A stretch of DNA of 27,059 nt. Origin: Candidatus Puniceispirillum sp. (GTDB lineage Bacteria; Pseudomonadota; Alphaproteobacteria; Puniceispirillales; Puniceispirillaceae). The stretch lies in NCBI GenBank assembly GCA_018668795.1, contig JABJBD010000075.1:1-27059 (forward strand), read 5' to 3'. Under the pieces are notes generated by a model. That model did not search any database. It saw only the letters and a list, made by a program, of their open reading frames with translations, and was not told the origin of the DNA. This document shows positions 7,915 to 15,687 of this stretch, one piece after another; the first letter of the stretch is position 1; each line of letters opens with the position of its first letter. Made by a program: the position numbers and the translations under genes.

Positions 7915-8892
7915 TTAACGCGGCGCGGCGGCGCGGCGAAGTCGGTCATTGATGGCTTCACCAAGCCCCTCATTGGGAATGGCCGCTATGGCAATGCGTT
8001 CAGCATTCTGTTCACCACCTAGCTTATCGGCTTTATGCAACAAAGCAAACAGGTTGGCGGCGGCTTCGGTTATATTTCCCGATTTACTTAGGTTTAATGA
8101 GGCGTTGCTGATCTGGGTGCCGAAACCGATCGCTATTTCATTATGTTCTGCTGTTTCGGCATTCATACGCACGCCAAGCTGTGGTGCATAATGGCTGGCA
8201 AGCTGTCCGGGGCTGATGGGTTTGTTTTCATCTTTTGAAGCTGTGTTTTGCCCAAGTAACCTGTGGCCCGCTTTTTCCAGCGCATCATTAATCGCATCGC
8301 GTGTGATGCCCCCAGGGCGTAAAATAACAGGGATGTCCGAACTGCAATCAACAATAGTTGATTCAAGGCCGCTTTGACAGGCGCCGCCATCAAGAACCAA
8401 GTCAATATGGCCGCCCAACCCATCAAGCACATGGCCAGCCATGCTGGGGCTAATACGACCAGATGGATTGGCACTTGGCGCGGCAAGGGGGCCATCAAAG
8501 GCAGTTAAAAGCTGCGATGCTGCTGGATGTGAAGGCACCCGCACTGCAATTTTGGATAATCCGGCGGTCGTTAGCATGCTGACCATACAATCGGCACTAC
8601 GATCAAGGATCAGCGTCATGGCGCCTGGCCAGAAATGGGACGCCAGACATTCGGCAAGCGCTGTTTTTTTACCCAATTTGAAAGCCGCGTCACTTGTCGA
8701 TACATGACTGATAAGCGGGTTAAATGATGGCCGCCCCTTGGTGGCAAAAATACTGGCAACGGCATGTGCATTACAGGCATCGCCACCAAGCCCGTAAACT
8801 GTCTCGGTCGGAAACGCCACAAGCCTGCCATCACGCAATACATCCACGGCGCGTGCAAGGCTATGATCAGAAATTAAAAGACACTCAGTCAT
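7915..8892 (-). CDS. L-threonylcarbamoyladenylate synthase, Sua5 type (TsaC1)
   Basis: A 325-residue Sua5 protein that makes threonylcarbamoyl-AMP from threonine, bicarbonate and ATP, the first step of the t6A37 tRNA modification. The YrdC domain carries the KxR signature K52-G-R54 in ATKGRPSFNPL, then SANPSGRISPS (140-150), and GLESTIVD (175-182). The linker that closes the active site is visible as SPGQLASHYAP (227-237), and about 85 C-terminal residues form the extra Sua5 domain, distinguishing this from the short TsaC type. It is the first gene of a minus-strand operon with the FAD dehydrogenase. No functional link between the two is obvious. The upstream 153-nt gap faces the SRAP gene. 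Confidence 0.93.
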   Translation of the reverse strand: MTECLLISDHSLARAVDVLRDGRLVAFPTETVYGLGGDACNAHAVASIFATKGRPSFNPLISHVSTSDAAFKLGKKTALAECLASHFWPGAMTLILDRSADCMVSMLTTAGLSKIAVRVPSHPAASQLLTAFDGPLAAPSANPSGRISPSMAGHVLDGLGGHIDLVLDGGACQSGLESTIVDCSSDIPVILRPGGITRDAINDALEKAGHRLLGQNTASKDENKPISPGQLASHYAPQLGVRMNAETAEHNEIAIGFGTQISNASLNLSKSGNITEAAANLFALLHKADKLGGEQNAERIAIAAIPNEGLGEAINDRLRRAAAPR

Positions 8893-9045
8893 GCGCTTTT
8901 AATACAGCATTGCATGGCGTGCGCCTAGCCATAGGTTAACAGTATCTGGACGTGGGCATTTAGCTGTATCTTTGGTTATGGACTTTGATCTGGAAATACC
9001 ATTTATTGAAATGGCGACGACATAAACATTAACAAAGGTATCCGT

Positions 9046-9714
9046 ATGTGTGGACGTTTCACCAGTACCGCAACGCCCGAGGAACTTATGCGGCTTTTCG
9101 GTGTTTCAGTGCTGGAAAATTTGCGTCCTCAATGGAATGTTGCGCCAAGCCAGTCAGTCACAATCATCACCCGTGATGGTCTGCAGAACGAAGCTGTCAG
9201 TGCAAAATGGGGGTTGCCGCCACGCACCAGCAAAGCCAGTTTTTTGATTAATGCCCGTATGGAAACCGTTACCCAGAAACCGACCTTTCGCGACGCGTTC
9301 CGCCTGTCGCGCTGTATCGTGCCGTCAAGTGGCTGGTTTGAATGGTCGGCACCAAAGACACCTTGGCATGTGCAGCTTTGTGATGGTGATGTAATGGGCT
9401 TTGCCGGTTTGACATTTCGGCGCAATGACGATCTGCATTTTGTGATCATGACCAGCGCGGCGGATGAAAAATTACGCGAAATACATCATCGGCAACCGCT
9501 AGTTCTTGAGCCGGATGCCTGGCATACATGGCTTGGCAGTGACCATCAATCAGCACTAACGCATTGTAAAATTGCCTCATCTAGCTGGTTTAACTGGTAT
9601 CGGGTTACCGCAGATGTTGGCAATGTGGCCAATGACAATCCGGGGCTTGTAACACCGCTTTCACCAGATGCTTTTGCACCCATAAAGCCAGATCAGGCAG
9701 ATTTGTTCGATTAA
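9046..9714 (+). CDS. SRAP / HMCES-like abasic-site processing protein (YedK family)
   Basis: A 222-residue SOS-response-associated peptidase domain protein. The family forms a thiazolidine DNA-protein crosslink with abasic sites in single-stranded DNA through Cys2, exposed after removal of Met1. Key residues are visible: C2 (MCGRF), N69 in NARMET, E99 in SGWFEW and H147 in EIHHRQP. The family normally has HxRMP in the last motif; here Met is replaced by Gln. AAAGG lies about 7 nt before the ATG, and the start is fixed by the required Cys2. No LexA box could be identified upstream. The gene converges with an AlkA-type glycosylase, and the two stop codons overlap within the sequence TTAA (9711-9714). 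Confidence 0.93.
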   Translation: MCGRFTSTATPEELMRLFGVSVLENLRPQWNVAPSQSVTIITRDGLQNEAVSAKWGLPPRTSKASFLINARMETVTQKPTFRDAFRLSRCIVPSSGWFEWSAPKTPWHVQLCDGDVMGFAGLTFRRNDDLHFVIMTSAADEKLREIHHRQPLVLEPDAWHTWLGSDHQSALTHCKIASSSWFNWYRVTADVGNVANDNPGLVTPLSPDAFAPIKPDQADLFD

Positions 9715-10370
9715 ATATCGGTGATTGCGGCTTTGCGCACCAGAATACCATAAAGATGCCAAAGCACGAGCGCACCAGCACCGCGATAGGGTTGCCAGGC
9801 TGCGCCAAGTGTTTCCATTTCGGATGCCTTGGGTCGGTGTGGCAGTTGCTTTAGACGTTTCATGCCTTCCTGAAGTGCAATATCATTCACAGGCCAAGCA
9901 TCCATATCGCCAAGCGCAAAAAGCCGGAAATTATCTGCTGTCCATGCGCCTATACCTCGTATTTGCACAAGCCGGTTCTGTACTGCCTGCCCATCCATAT
10001 CTGCCAGAGCGTGCAAATCAATGCGCTTTGATACTATTTCATCGGCAATACCGATAATATATTCGGCTTTGCGACGTGATAGCCCGACAGCGGCCAGATC
10101 ATCAGGTGATTTTGTTGCAATCACAGTTGCCTCAGTAACACCATTGACTTCCATCTTGTTCCAGATTGATGTGGCAGCCGCCCGCGAAATCTGCTGCCCG
10201 ACAATAGCACGTGCCAATGTGTCAAAATTAGCTGGCAATGATCTGTCGGGCGGAGCGCCATATTGGCTAATCACAGAGGCAATATCGGGATCGATAGCAC
10301 ACAACGCATCTAAAGCACCGCCAGAGCCCAGCAAAATTGTTTTCATGTCAATCAGCAGATCATTCGTCAT
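9711..10370 (-). CDS. DNA-3-methyladenine glycosylase II (AlkA-type, HhH-GPD)
   Basis: A 219-residue HhH-GPD glycosylase expected to excise alkylated bases such as 3-methyladenine, leaving abasic sites. IVGQQISRAAA (56-66) is the typical first helix motif of this family. The helix-hairpin-helix lies at about 134-155 (VQIRGIGAWTADNF) and the catalytic aspartate is D163 in WPVNDIAL. There are no Fe-S cysteines, as expected for AlkA rather than Nth/MutY. It lacks the N-terminal TBP-like domain of E. coli AlkA, so it resembles the short yeast Mag1-like form. No Shine-Dalgarno precedes the ATG. A TATAAT hexamer ends only 9 nt upstream, suggesting a nearly leaderless mRNA. It is convergent with the SRAP gene, a functionally related partner. 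Confidence 0.92.
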   Translation of the reverse strand: MTNDLLIDMKTILLGSGGALDALCAIDPDIASVISQYGAPPDRSLPANFDTLARAIVGQQISRAAATSIWNKMEVNGVTEATVIATKSPDDLAAVGLSRRKAEYIIGIADEIVSKRIDLHALADMDGQAVQNRLVQIRGIGAWTADNFRLFALGDMDAWPVNDIALQEGMKRLKQLPHRPKASEMETLGAAWQPYRGAGALVLWHLYGILVRKAAITDI

Positions 10371-10379
10371 ATCGTTTAG

Positions 10380-10385
10380 ATTATA
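10380..10385 (-). promoter_or_regulatory. Candidate -10 element of alkA (near-leaderless transcript)
   Basis: On the minus strand 10385-10380 reads TATAAT, an exact sigma-70 -10 consensus. A start site about 7 nt downstream would fall at roughly 10373, only 2-4 nt before the alkA ATG at 10370. The -35 candidate TTGCTT (10410-10405) is weak and spaced 19 nt. Absence of a Shine-Dalgarno before this ATG agrees with leaderless translation. Confidence 0.4.
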
Positions 10386-10442
10386 TTTTGATTAAGGTAA
10401 AAGTAAGCAAAGAATTTTATCTAAAAATAGAGGAGACGATCA

Positions 10443-11111
10443 ATGCGTGTTTGGGATTTACCGCTAAGACTGTTTCACTGGGGATTGGCCATATCTGTGA
10501 TTGGCGCAATCATGTCCGCTAAGATTGGAGTTCTTGTAGTTCATGAGCGATTTGGACTAGCTGTTATGGCACTGGTTGGATGGCGTATTATCTGGGGGTT
10601 TTTAGGAGGGCACCATGCACGGTTTGCAAATTTTTTACGGGGTCCGCTAACCGTTATCGCATGGGTGCGTGGGGAAATTGCTGGTCGGCACAAAGTACGT
10701 GGTGCGGGACATAGCCCGCTTGCTGGCTATGCGGTTATGGCGCTTCTTATGATCACGTGGTTTATGGCTTTCAGTGGCTCCATATCAACTGACGGTATCT
10801 TGTTTGATGGCCCTCTGGCACATCTGCTACCTGCTTTTAACAAGACGGCGAATTCAGTTCATCATTTTGGTGAGAGGCTGTTGTTCCTTATTATCCTTTT
10901 ACATATTGGCGCCATTCTAGTTTATAAATTTGTTAAAAAACGTGATTTGACTATGGCGATGGTCAAAGGTCAGGCAACCGATGAAGCAGGAACAATTGAA
11001 GGATCAGATGGATCGATTTCCCGTAATCGAACAATCTGTGGTGTTTTGCTTATGGTCGCCATGATAGCTGGGGCGCAAATGTTGACCTTGTTGCGACCTG
11101 CGTTGTTCTAG
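10443..11111 (+). CDS. Cytochrome b561 / hydrogenase-type cytochrome b family protein
   Basis: A 222-residue integral membrane di-haem cytochrome b of the COG3658 type, which moves electrons between quinol and periplasmic or soluble partners. Four main transmembrane helices are visible, plus a C-terminal hydrophobic helix (about 198-216). Candidate haem ligands are H12 (RLFHW), H34 (VVHERFG), H140/H141 (SVHHFGE) and H154 (LLHIGA). The family start MRVWDLPLRLFHW is exact, and AGGAG lies 7 nt before the ATG. No dedicated electron donor or acceptor gene (cytochrome c, hydrogenase) is adjacent, so its redox partner is unknown. The gene appears to be transcribed alone. Confidence 0.87.
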   Translation: MRVWDLPLRLFHWGLAISVIGAIMSAKIGVLVVHERFGLAVMALVGWRIIWGFLGGHHARFANFLRGPLTVIAWVRGEIAGRHKVRGAGHSPLAGYAVMALLMITWFMAFSGSISTDGILFDGPLAHLLPAFNKTANSVHHFGERLLFLIILLHIGAILVYKFVKKRDLTMAMVKGQATDEAGTIEGSDGSISRNRTICGVLLMVAMIAGAQMLTLLRPALF

Positions 11112-11246
11112 CGTTTGATGTATTTATTGGTGTGTTGCCTGTGAATGATATATCACTGATATATTATCTTAACGGCTAATTTCACCTCCCGTGAAGCCAT
11201 GTGATCGATTTAGCTAAACACTAGATTGGCAAAGCTAGGATGCCCT

Positions 11247-12158
11247 GTGACACCATCAGTTTCACTACCTGTATCGCGCCCTTTTCTGGGTTTGTCTCTC
11301 AGCTTCTTGGCGGTATTACTTGGTCTGGCAACAGGCGTCCTTATTAAAAAAACCGCCTCAGACGCTGGTATCGCAACAACATTATTCTATCGGTTTCTGT
11401 TTTCAATTCCATTGTTGCTAGCCTATGCGGTTTTTGTGCGTGGTAGGTATTTTCTTCAGATTAACCAGACCAAAACCTTGGCTTTGCGGATCATATTTGG
11501 CGGTTCAGGTATTATTTTCTGGTTTTTATCTGTGCGCAATATGCCCTTTGGTCAGGCAACAGCCTTGTTCCAGAGTGCGGTGATCTTTGTGACCATTTTT
11601 TCACCTTTGTTGTTGGGCGAAAAAATAGGTTTATATCGCTGGTCAGCTGTAATTGTGGGTTTGTTTGGTGTCTTTATCGTTACTGATCCATTTGCGGGTG
11701 ATATATCATTTTATGCGTTATTTGGCGTTTGCGCGGCAATGTCGGGCGCAGCCTTATCAATCGTCTTGCGACGCCTTGGTCGTGGTGACGCACCAGCCAG
11801 TGTGGCGCTATGGTACAATGGGTCGGGCACAATTGTCGCGGGGCTTGCTGTTATTATGATACCGGACCTGCTTGATCCGGTGGGTGGACAATTACTGCTT
11901 GATCTGATTTTACTTGGCGTGATTGGTTCGGCGTTACAAATATGCTTTACGAGCGCCTATCGATATTCGGACGCGGTGGTTGTGTCGTCCATGCGCTATC
12001 TACAGATTCCTCTTTCGGGAATAGCTGGCTATTTAATGTTCGCCGAGGTCATGAATATCACACAGATTCTAGGTGTTATAATTATCATATCAAGCTGTCT
12101 TGTGATTGCATGGCGCGAATTTGTCCGCAATCGTGCAACACCCTTGCTACCGGAATAG
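11247..12158 (+). CDS. EamA/DMT-family drug-metabolite transporter
   Basis: A membrane protein of about 303 residues with ten predicted hydrophobic segments arranged as two EamA repeats. Such proteins export amino acids, metabolites or drugs. Family features include the end of repeat 1 (LLGEKIGLYRWSAVIVGLFG) and the matching end of repeat 2 with AEVMNITQILGVIIII. I chose the GTG at 11247 because AGGA sits 6 nt upstream; a TTG at 11226 is in frame but has no better ribosome site. A small inverted repeat (CGGAA-TAG-TTCCG, 12151-12163) spans the stop codon but lacks a T-run. The substrate cannot be predicted. Confidence 0.85.
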   Translation: MTPSVSLPVSRPFLGLSLSFLAVLLGLATGVLIKKTASDAGIATTLFYRFLFSIPLLLAYAVFVRGRYFLQINQTKTLALRIIFGGSGIIFWFLSVRNMPFGQATALFQSAVIFVTIFSPLLLGEKIGLYRWSAVIVGLFGVFIVTDPFAGDISFYALFGVCAAMSGAALSIVLRRLGRGDAPASVALWYNGSGTIVAGLAVIMIPDLLDPVGGQLLLDLILLGVIGSALQICFTSAYRYSDAVVVSSMRYLQIPLSGIAGYLMFAEVMNITQILGVIIIISSCLVIAWREFVRNRATPLLPE

Positions 12159-12185
12159 TTCCGACAAAATGATATTGCAAAGCTG

Positions 12186-12213
12186 TTGCAAATGCATCCC
12201 GATATTCTATAAC
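12186..12213 (+). promoter_or_regulatory. Candidate sigma-70 promoter for the 12258 gene
   Basis: TTGCAA (12186-12191) and TATAAC (12208-12213) are separated by 16 nt. This predicts a start near 12220 and a leader of about 38 nt ending in a strong AGGAGG before the ATG at 12258. Confidence 0.4.
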
Positions 12214-12257
12214 GAGCGCATGATGATACGCCGCAAGTCCTAACAGGAGGCTTTATA

Positions 12258-12785
12258 ATGCCAACACGTCTTATTCGTATTATGGGCGAATCCGATATTG
12301 TCGATGTCGATATGGATGCCAGCACTGACGCGGGATTGCCGCTATTGATGGGATTGGCGTCTGATGATCGGATTAACATTCTGGGGCATTGGATGGATCA
12401 GGACCGTGGTGAAAAGCTGGCTGCTGATCCAGCGCATCTGGCGGCGATGACGTTAATTGCCAAAGACCATGTTGAAAATCATGACATTGCCAAACAATTC
12501 GACGCGGGTGCTAATTTTGTTGTCTTGACTGTCTTGCGTGAAAAATGGCCAGTTGGTTCCAAAGCAAAATTTCAAGCTGTTGCCAGCCGGGTTAGTGCCG
12601 AACATACCTATATCGCCTATCCATGTGGCGCGGCTAAAATTGAAAATCTGGATGATGATGATCTGCTAAAACAATCGGAAACGAACCAGCTTGCTTTTGC
12701 GTTGCCATTTTTCAAAAAGAATCGTCGCCGTTTTGCCAACAGTAGTGCTGTTCAGGGGCTAATCAAACAAGGGTTTGCTGGTTAA
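12258..12785 (+). CDS. Uncharacterised acidic protein
   Basis: A 175-residue protein I do not recognise. It is preceded by a near-perfect ribosome site (AGGAGG, 12246-12251), which makes it a real and probably well-translated gene. No signal peptide or membrane helix is visible. The first half is acidic (IVDVDMDAS) and predicted mostly helical around 45-105 (ILGHWMDQDRGEKLAADPAH). An Asp run (DDDD, residues 133-136) precedes a basic patch, FFKKNRRRF (151-159), near the C-terminus. It is flanked by an EamA transporter (same strand, own promoter likely) and convergent with acetoacetyl-CoA synthetase. No function is proposed. Confidence 0.7.
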   Translation: MPTRLIRIMGESDIVDVDMDASTDAGLPLLMGLASDDRINILGHWMDQDRGEKLAADPAHLAAMTLIAKDHVENHDIAKQFDAGANFVVLTVLREKWPVGSKAKFQAVASRVSAEHTYIAYPCGAAKIENLDDDDLLKQSETNQLAFALPFFKKNRRRFANSSAVQGLIKQGFAG

Positions 12786-12839
12786 ACATCCCTGACAGAC
12801 AGCATATCCTTGATTGATTTAATGAGGCGAACACAGCAA

Positions 12840-14810
12840 CTAATTCTGCAATTCGTCGATATTTTTGAAATAGTCCAATGCTTCGGCATTGGCGAGCGCA
12901 GACGTGTTTTTTACCGCGCGGCCATGAATTATATCACGAACGGCAAGTTCAGTTATTTTACCCGATCTTGTGCGCGGAATATCTGGGACAGCAACAATAA
13001 CAGCAGGCACATGACGCGGTGTTGCACCTGACCGAATGGCTTTCTTTAAAGCGGCTTTGAGATCATCAGTCAGTTCGCAACCATCCGCCATGCGAACAAA
13101 CAGGATCACACGAACATCATTATCCCAATTCTGACCAATAACCAGAGCTTCAATGATTTCAGGAAACGCTTCAACCTGACGATAGATTTCAGCCGTGCCA
13201 ATGCGAACGCCGCCCGGATTGAGCGTTGCATCTGAACGACCATGAATGATAATGCCGCCACGCTGGTTTAATGTTGCCCAGTCGCCATGTCGCCATACGC
13301 CCGGGAAATGTTCAAAATAGGCAGCTTTATATTTATGGCCATCGGCATCATTCCAGAACATGACAGGCATTGAGGGGAAGGGCGCACTGCAACATAATTC
13401 ACCTTGCTTGTTGCGCACGCTTTGCCCGTCATCATCAAGAACGTCAACGGCCATCCCAAGACCACGAGTTTGGATTTCACCTGCATATACAGGCTGGGAT
13501 GGTGAACCAAGCACAAAGCACGACACAATATCCGTGCCCCCTGAAATCGAGCATAATTGCACATCATCTTTTATCGATTGATAAACAAAATCGAAACCAT
13601 CAGACGACAATGGTGATCCCGTTGATAAAAGACTTCGTAGCGCACTTAGATCAACTGATTGAGACGGGTGATAGTCGGCATTGCAGACAGCGTCGATATA
13701 TTTGGCCGAGGTGCCAAACAAGGTCAGTTTCTCGGTTTCGGCAATTTGCCAAAGGCGTTCAGGGCCTGGATAAAATGGATTGCCCTCATAAAGTACGATA
13801 GTTGCTTTCATCATCAATGCCGAAACAAGCCAGTTCCACATCATCCAGCCACAAGTGGTAAAATAGAAAACATTATCGCCCGCTTTGATATTGCCATGCA
13901 GGCGATGTTCCTTGATATGTTGCAACATTGTGCCGCCGATTCCATGCACAATACATTTTGGCGCACCGGTGGTGCCACTCGAATACAGAATATATAGCGG
14001 GTCGTTAAAGGCAGTTCGGGTAAAGTCAGATATGGGCGTATGATTCAACGCATCAGCAAATAAGGTGGCATTGTCAAAACCTGACAAATCAGGTCGTTCG
14101 TTCAGATAGGGGATAATCAGGATTTTACGAATTGATGGTACCGCGGCAACCAGATCCGCAACCACCGGCAAACGATCAATTCCCTTGCTTGCATAATGAT
14201 ACCCATCGCAGGCCAGTAAAATTTTTGGCTCTATCTGGCCAAAGCGATCACGGACACCATCGAGTCCAAAATCAGGCGAGCAACTGGAAAAAACCGCACC
14301 AAGCGTCGCTGTTGCCAGCATCATGATGATTGTTTCAGGTACGTTCGGAGCATAGGCAGCGACACGGTCGCCTTTAACAATGCCTGCCTGTTGCAACCAT
14401 CCGGCCAATGCCATTGCATTGTTATATAATTCCTTGCGGGTCAGGCTTTGATGACGGCCATCTTCACCATAGGCGCTGATAGCAATCGCATCATCGGCGT
14501 CACGCAACATATTTTCGGCAAAATTGACTTTGGCATCTGGAAAGAATCTGGCGCCTGGCATCTGATCTGCATCGATAAGTATGCGTTCGCCTTTGTCGCC
14601 TATGACGCCATGCCAGTCCCACAGCGCCGACCAGAATTGTGTGCTGTTATCGACTGACCATTGCCATAATTTCTGAAAATCATCATCTCCGTCATAATGG
14701 CCATGTTCAGTCAGAAATGCGGTGAAGTAGGTGATCTCGGCATGTTTTAGGTTGTTCTGATCAGGGGTCCATAAAAGGCGATCATGCGATGAAAATAAAT
14801 TGGCAGTCAT
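12840..14810 (-). CDS. Acetoacetyl-CoA synthetase
   Basis: A 656-residue ANL-superfamily enzyme that activates acetoacetate to acetoacetyl-CoA with ATP and CoA, feeding ketone-body carbon or polyhydroxybutyrate breakdown products into central metabolism. The length matches acetoacetyl-CoA synthetases (about 650). The AMP-binding loop is YSSGTTGAPKCIVHG (276-290), the region VNFAENMLRDAD (95-106) is the N-terminal ACAS_N end, and the catalytic lysine is K618 in RTRSGKITE. The C-terminal VKNTSALANAEAL is diagnostic of this enzyme rather than acetyl-CoA synthetase. AGGAT lies about 6 nt before the ATG. It is monocistronic, with a 313-nt gap upstream. It is cytosolic. Confidence 0.93.
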   Translation of the reverse strand: MTANLFSSHDRLLWTPDQNNLKHAEITYFTAFLTEHGHYDGDDDFQKLWQWSVDNSTQFWSALWDWHGVIGDKGERILIDADQMPGARFFPDAKVNFAENMLRDADDAIAISAYGEDGRHQSLTRKELYNNAMALAGWLQQAGIVKGDRVAAYAPNVPETIIMMLATATLGAVFSSCSPDFGLDGVRDRFGQIEPKILLACDGYHYASKGIDRLPVVADLVAAVPSIRKILIIPYLNERPDLSGFDNATLFADALNHTPISDFTRTAFNDPLYILYSSGTTGAPKCIVHGIGGTMLQHIKEHRLHGNIKAGDNVFYFTTCGWMMWNWLVSALMMKATIVLYEGNPFYPGPERLWQIAETEKLTLFGTSAKYIDAVCNADYHPSQSVDLSALRSLLSTGSPLSSDGFDFVYQSIKDDVQLCSISGGTDIVSCFVLGSPSQPVYAGEIQTRGLGMAVDVLDDDGQSVRNKQGELCCSAPFPSMPVMFWNDADGHKYKAAYFEHFPGVWRHGDWATLNQRGGIIIHGRSDATLNPGGVRIGTAEIYRQVEAFPEIIEALVIGQNWDNDVRVILFVRMADGCELTDDLKAALKKAIRSGATPRHVPAVIVAVPDIPRTRSGKITELAVRDIIHGRAVKNTSALANAEALDYFKNIDELQN

Positions 14811-15123
14811 AAAGTATCCTGATCAAATATTGCAGATTTTGATAATACACGAACAACCTATCATATTAGTGATTAGGCGCAATCTTCCGATAAATTTTCT
14901 ACTTTGATGAAAACAGAAAAATATTTTCTTTATTATAGAAAACAATGCTTTGCTTTGGTTTGTGGCAGCATCTATCATGAAGGTTAAGACTTCTGGACAA
15001 TAGGCAACATTATATGTTTTGTATAAACGTTAACAAATAGTTAATTTGTGTTAATGTTTAAAGCATGACGAGTGCCAACAATATTCATTCTGGTGTTTTG
15101 TAAAATCGGGAGTATGCAAAATA
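14811..15123. other. AT-rich divergent intergenic region
   Basis: About 313 nt without a gene, between acetoacetyl-CoA synthetase (leftward) and an unknown gene (rightward). It is markedly more AT-rich than its surroundings. It contains a 15-nt AT palindrome (AGAAAAATATTTTCT, 14915-14929) and, nearer the rightward gene, a cluster of TTAA motifs including a CtrA-spaced pair. No tRNA, small ORF with a ribosome site or terminator was recognised. Confidence 0.6.
15030..15061 (+). promoter_or_regulatory. CtrA-like binding site (TTAA-N7-TTAA) with extra TTAA repeats
   Basis: TTAA at 15030-15033 and TTAA at 15041-15044 are separated by exactly 7 nt, the spacing of the alphaproteobacterial cell-cycle regulator CtrA. 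Further TTAA tetramers occur at 15051-15054 (6 nt on) and 15058-15061 (3 nt on). The array ends about 60 nt before the ATG at 15124, a typical position for CtrA activation or repression. AT-rich sequence raises the chance level of such matches, so this is suggestive only. Confidence 0.45.
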
Positions 15124-15579
15124 ATGGACCAGCAGCTCAAGCTACAGATAAGAGAGCGTGTCGCCCCCCTGATCGATAGGGCCTTTGCCCCTTTGACCAC
15201 GCCCATGCACGAAGTTGCCAAAAGCCGCTGGATGACTGCGCAGAAGGGCAACCTTATAACCCAGCTCGAACTTATGCATTCGGGAAATAAAGGTTTGCTA
15301 TATTGTTGCGTGTCGCGTGATGGTAGCGGCCCGCTGAAAGCATCTTTCCTGACCATGTTACTGCTTGAAGATACAATAGCGACAGGAAGCGCGCCGTTTG
15401 GCATCTGCTCAGGTGAAGCCTCAATCACTGTCTATCGTTTTATCGATCTTAGCGATGCGACCAGCGAATCATTGGCAACAATGGTTAATAATTTTCATAA
15501 TATGGCGGCGGTTGTTTTGCTAGATTATATTGATGATACCGAATTCACCGCGGTTATGAACGAACTTGATTTTGCCTAG
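15124..15579 (+). CDS. Uncharacterised protein, possibly CesT/YbjN-like fold
   Basis: A 151-residue soluble protein with no signal peptide or membrane helix. I do not recognise a named family. The order of an amphipathic N-terminal helix, several short strands (LLYCCVSRDGSG, ASITVYRF) and a C-terminal helical stretch (SESLATMVNNFHNMAAVVLLDY, split here for clarity around residues 119-140) resembles the alpha/beta fold of CesT/YbjN-type chaperone-like proteins, but this is pattern impression, not homology. GGGAG lies 11 nt before the ATG. A CtrA-type TTAA array precedes it, suggesting cell-cycle or motility-linked control. It begins the long co-directional block that continues with gor, 108 nt downstream. 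Confidence 0.65.
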   Translation: MDQQLKLQIRERVAPLIDRAFAPLTTPMHEVAKSRWMTAQKGNLITQLELMHSGNKGLLYCCVSRDGSGPLKASFLTMLLLEDTIATGSAPFGICSGEASITVYRFIDLSDATSESLATMVNNFHNMAAVVLLDYIDDTEFTAVMNELDFA

Positions 15580-15611
15580 CCGCGCGTCATCGCCTATTGC
15601 ATCTCTGCCTA

Positions 15612-15640
15612 TTGATCCATATGTCTTCTGTTGATATGTG
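15612..15640 (+). promoter_or_regulatory. Weak candidate promoter for gor
   Basis: TTGATC (15612-15617) and TATGTG (15635-15640) are spaced 17 nt in the 108-nt gap before gor. Both hexamers are imperfect, so confidence is low. Confidence 0.25.
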
Positions 15641-15687
15641 GCCTTTGATTAAGGTCATTTCCTTTCGCAGACAAGAAGCGGGACAAC

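Noticed and set aside
12151..12163. CGGAA-TAG-TTCCG hairpin at the stop of the EamA gene as terminator
   Set aside because: Stem of only 5 bp with a 3-nt loop and followed by ACAAAATG, not by a run of T.
14915..14929. AT-rich palindrome AGAAAAATATTTTCT
   Set aside because: In sequence this rich in A and T such a palindrome is easily formed by chance; no link to a known regulator.
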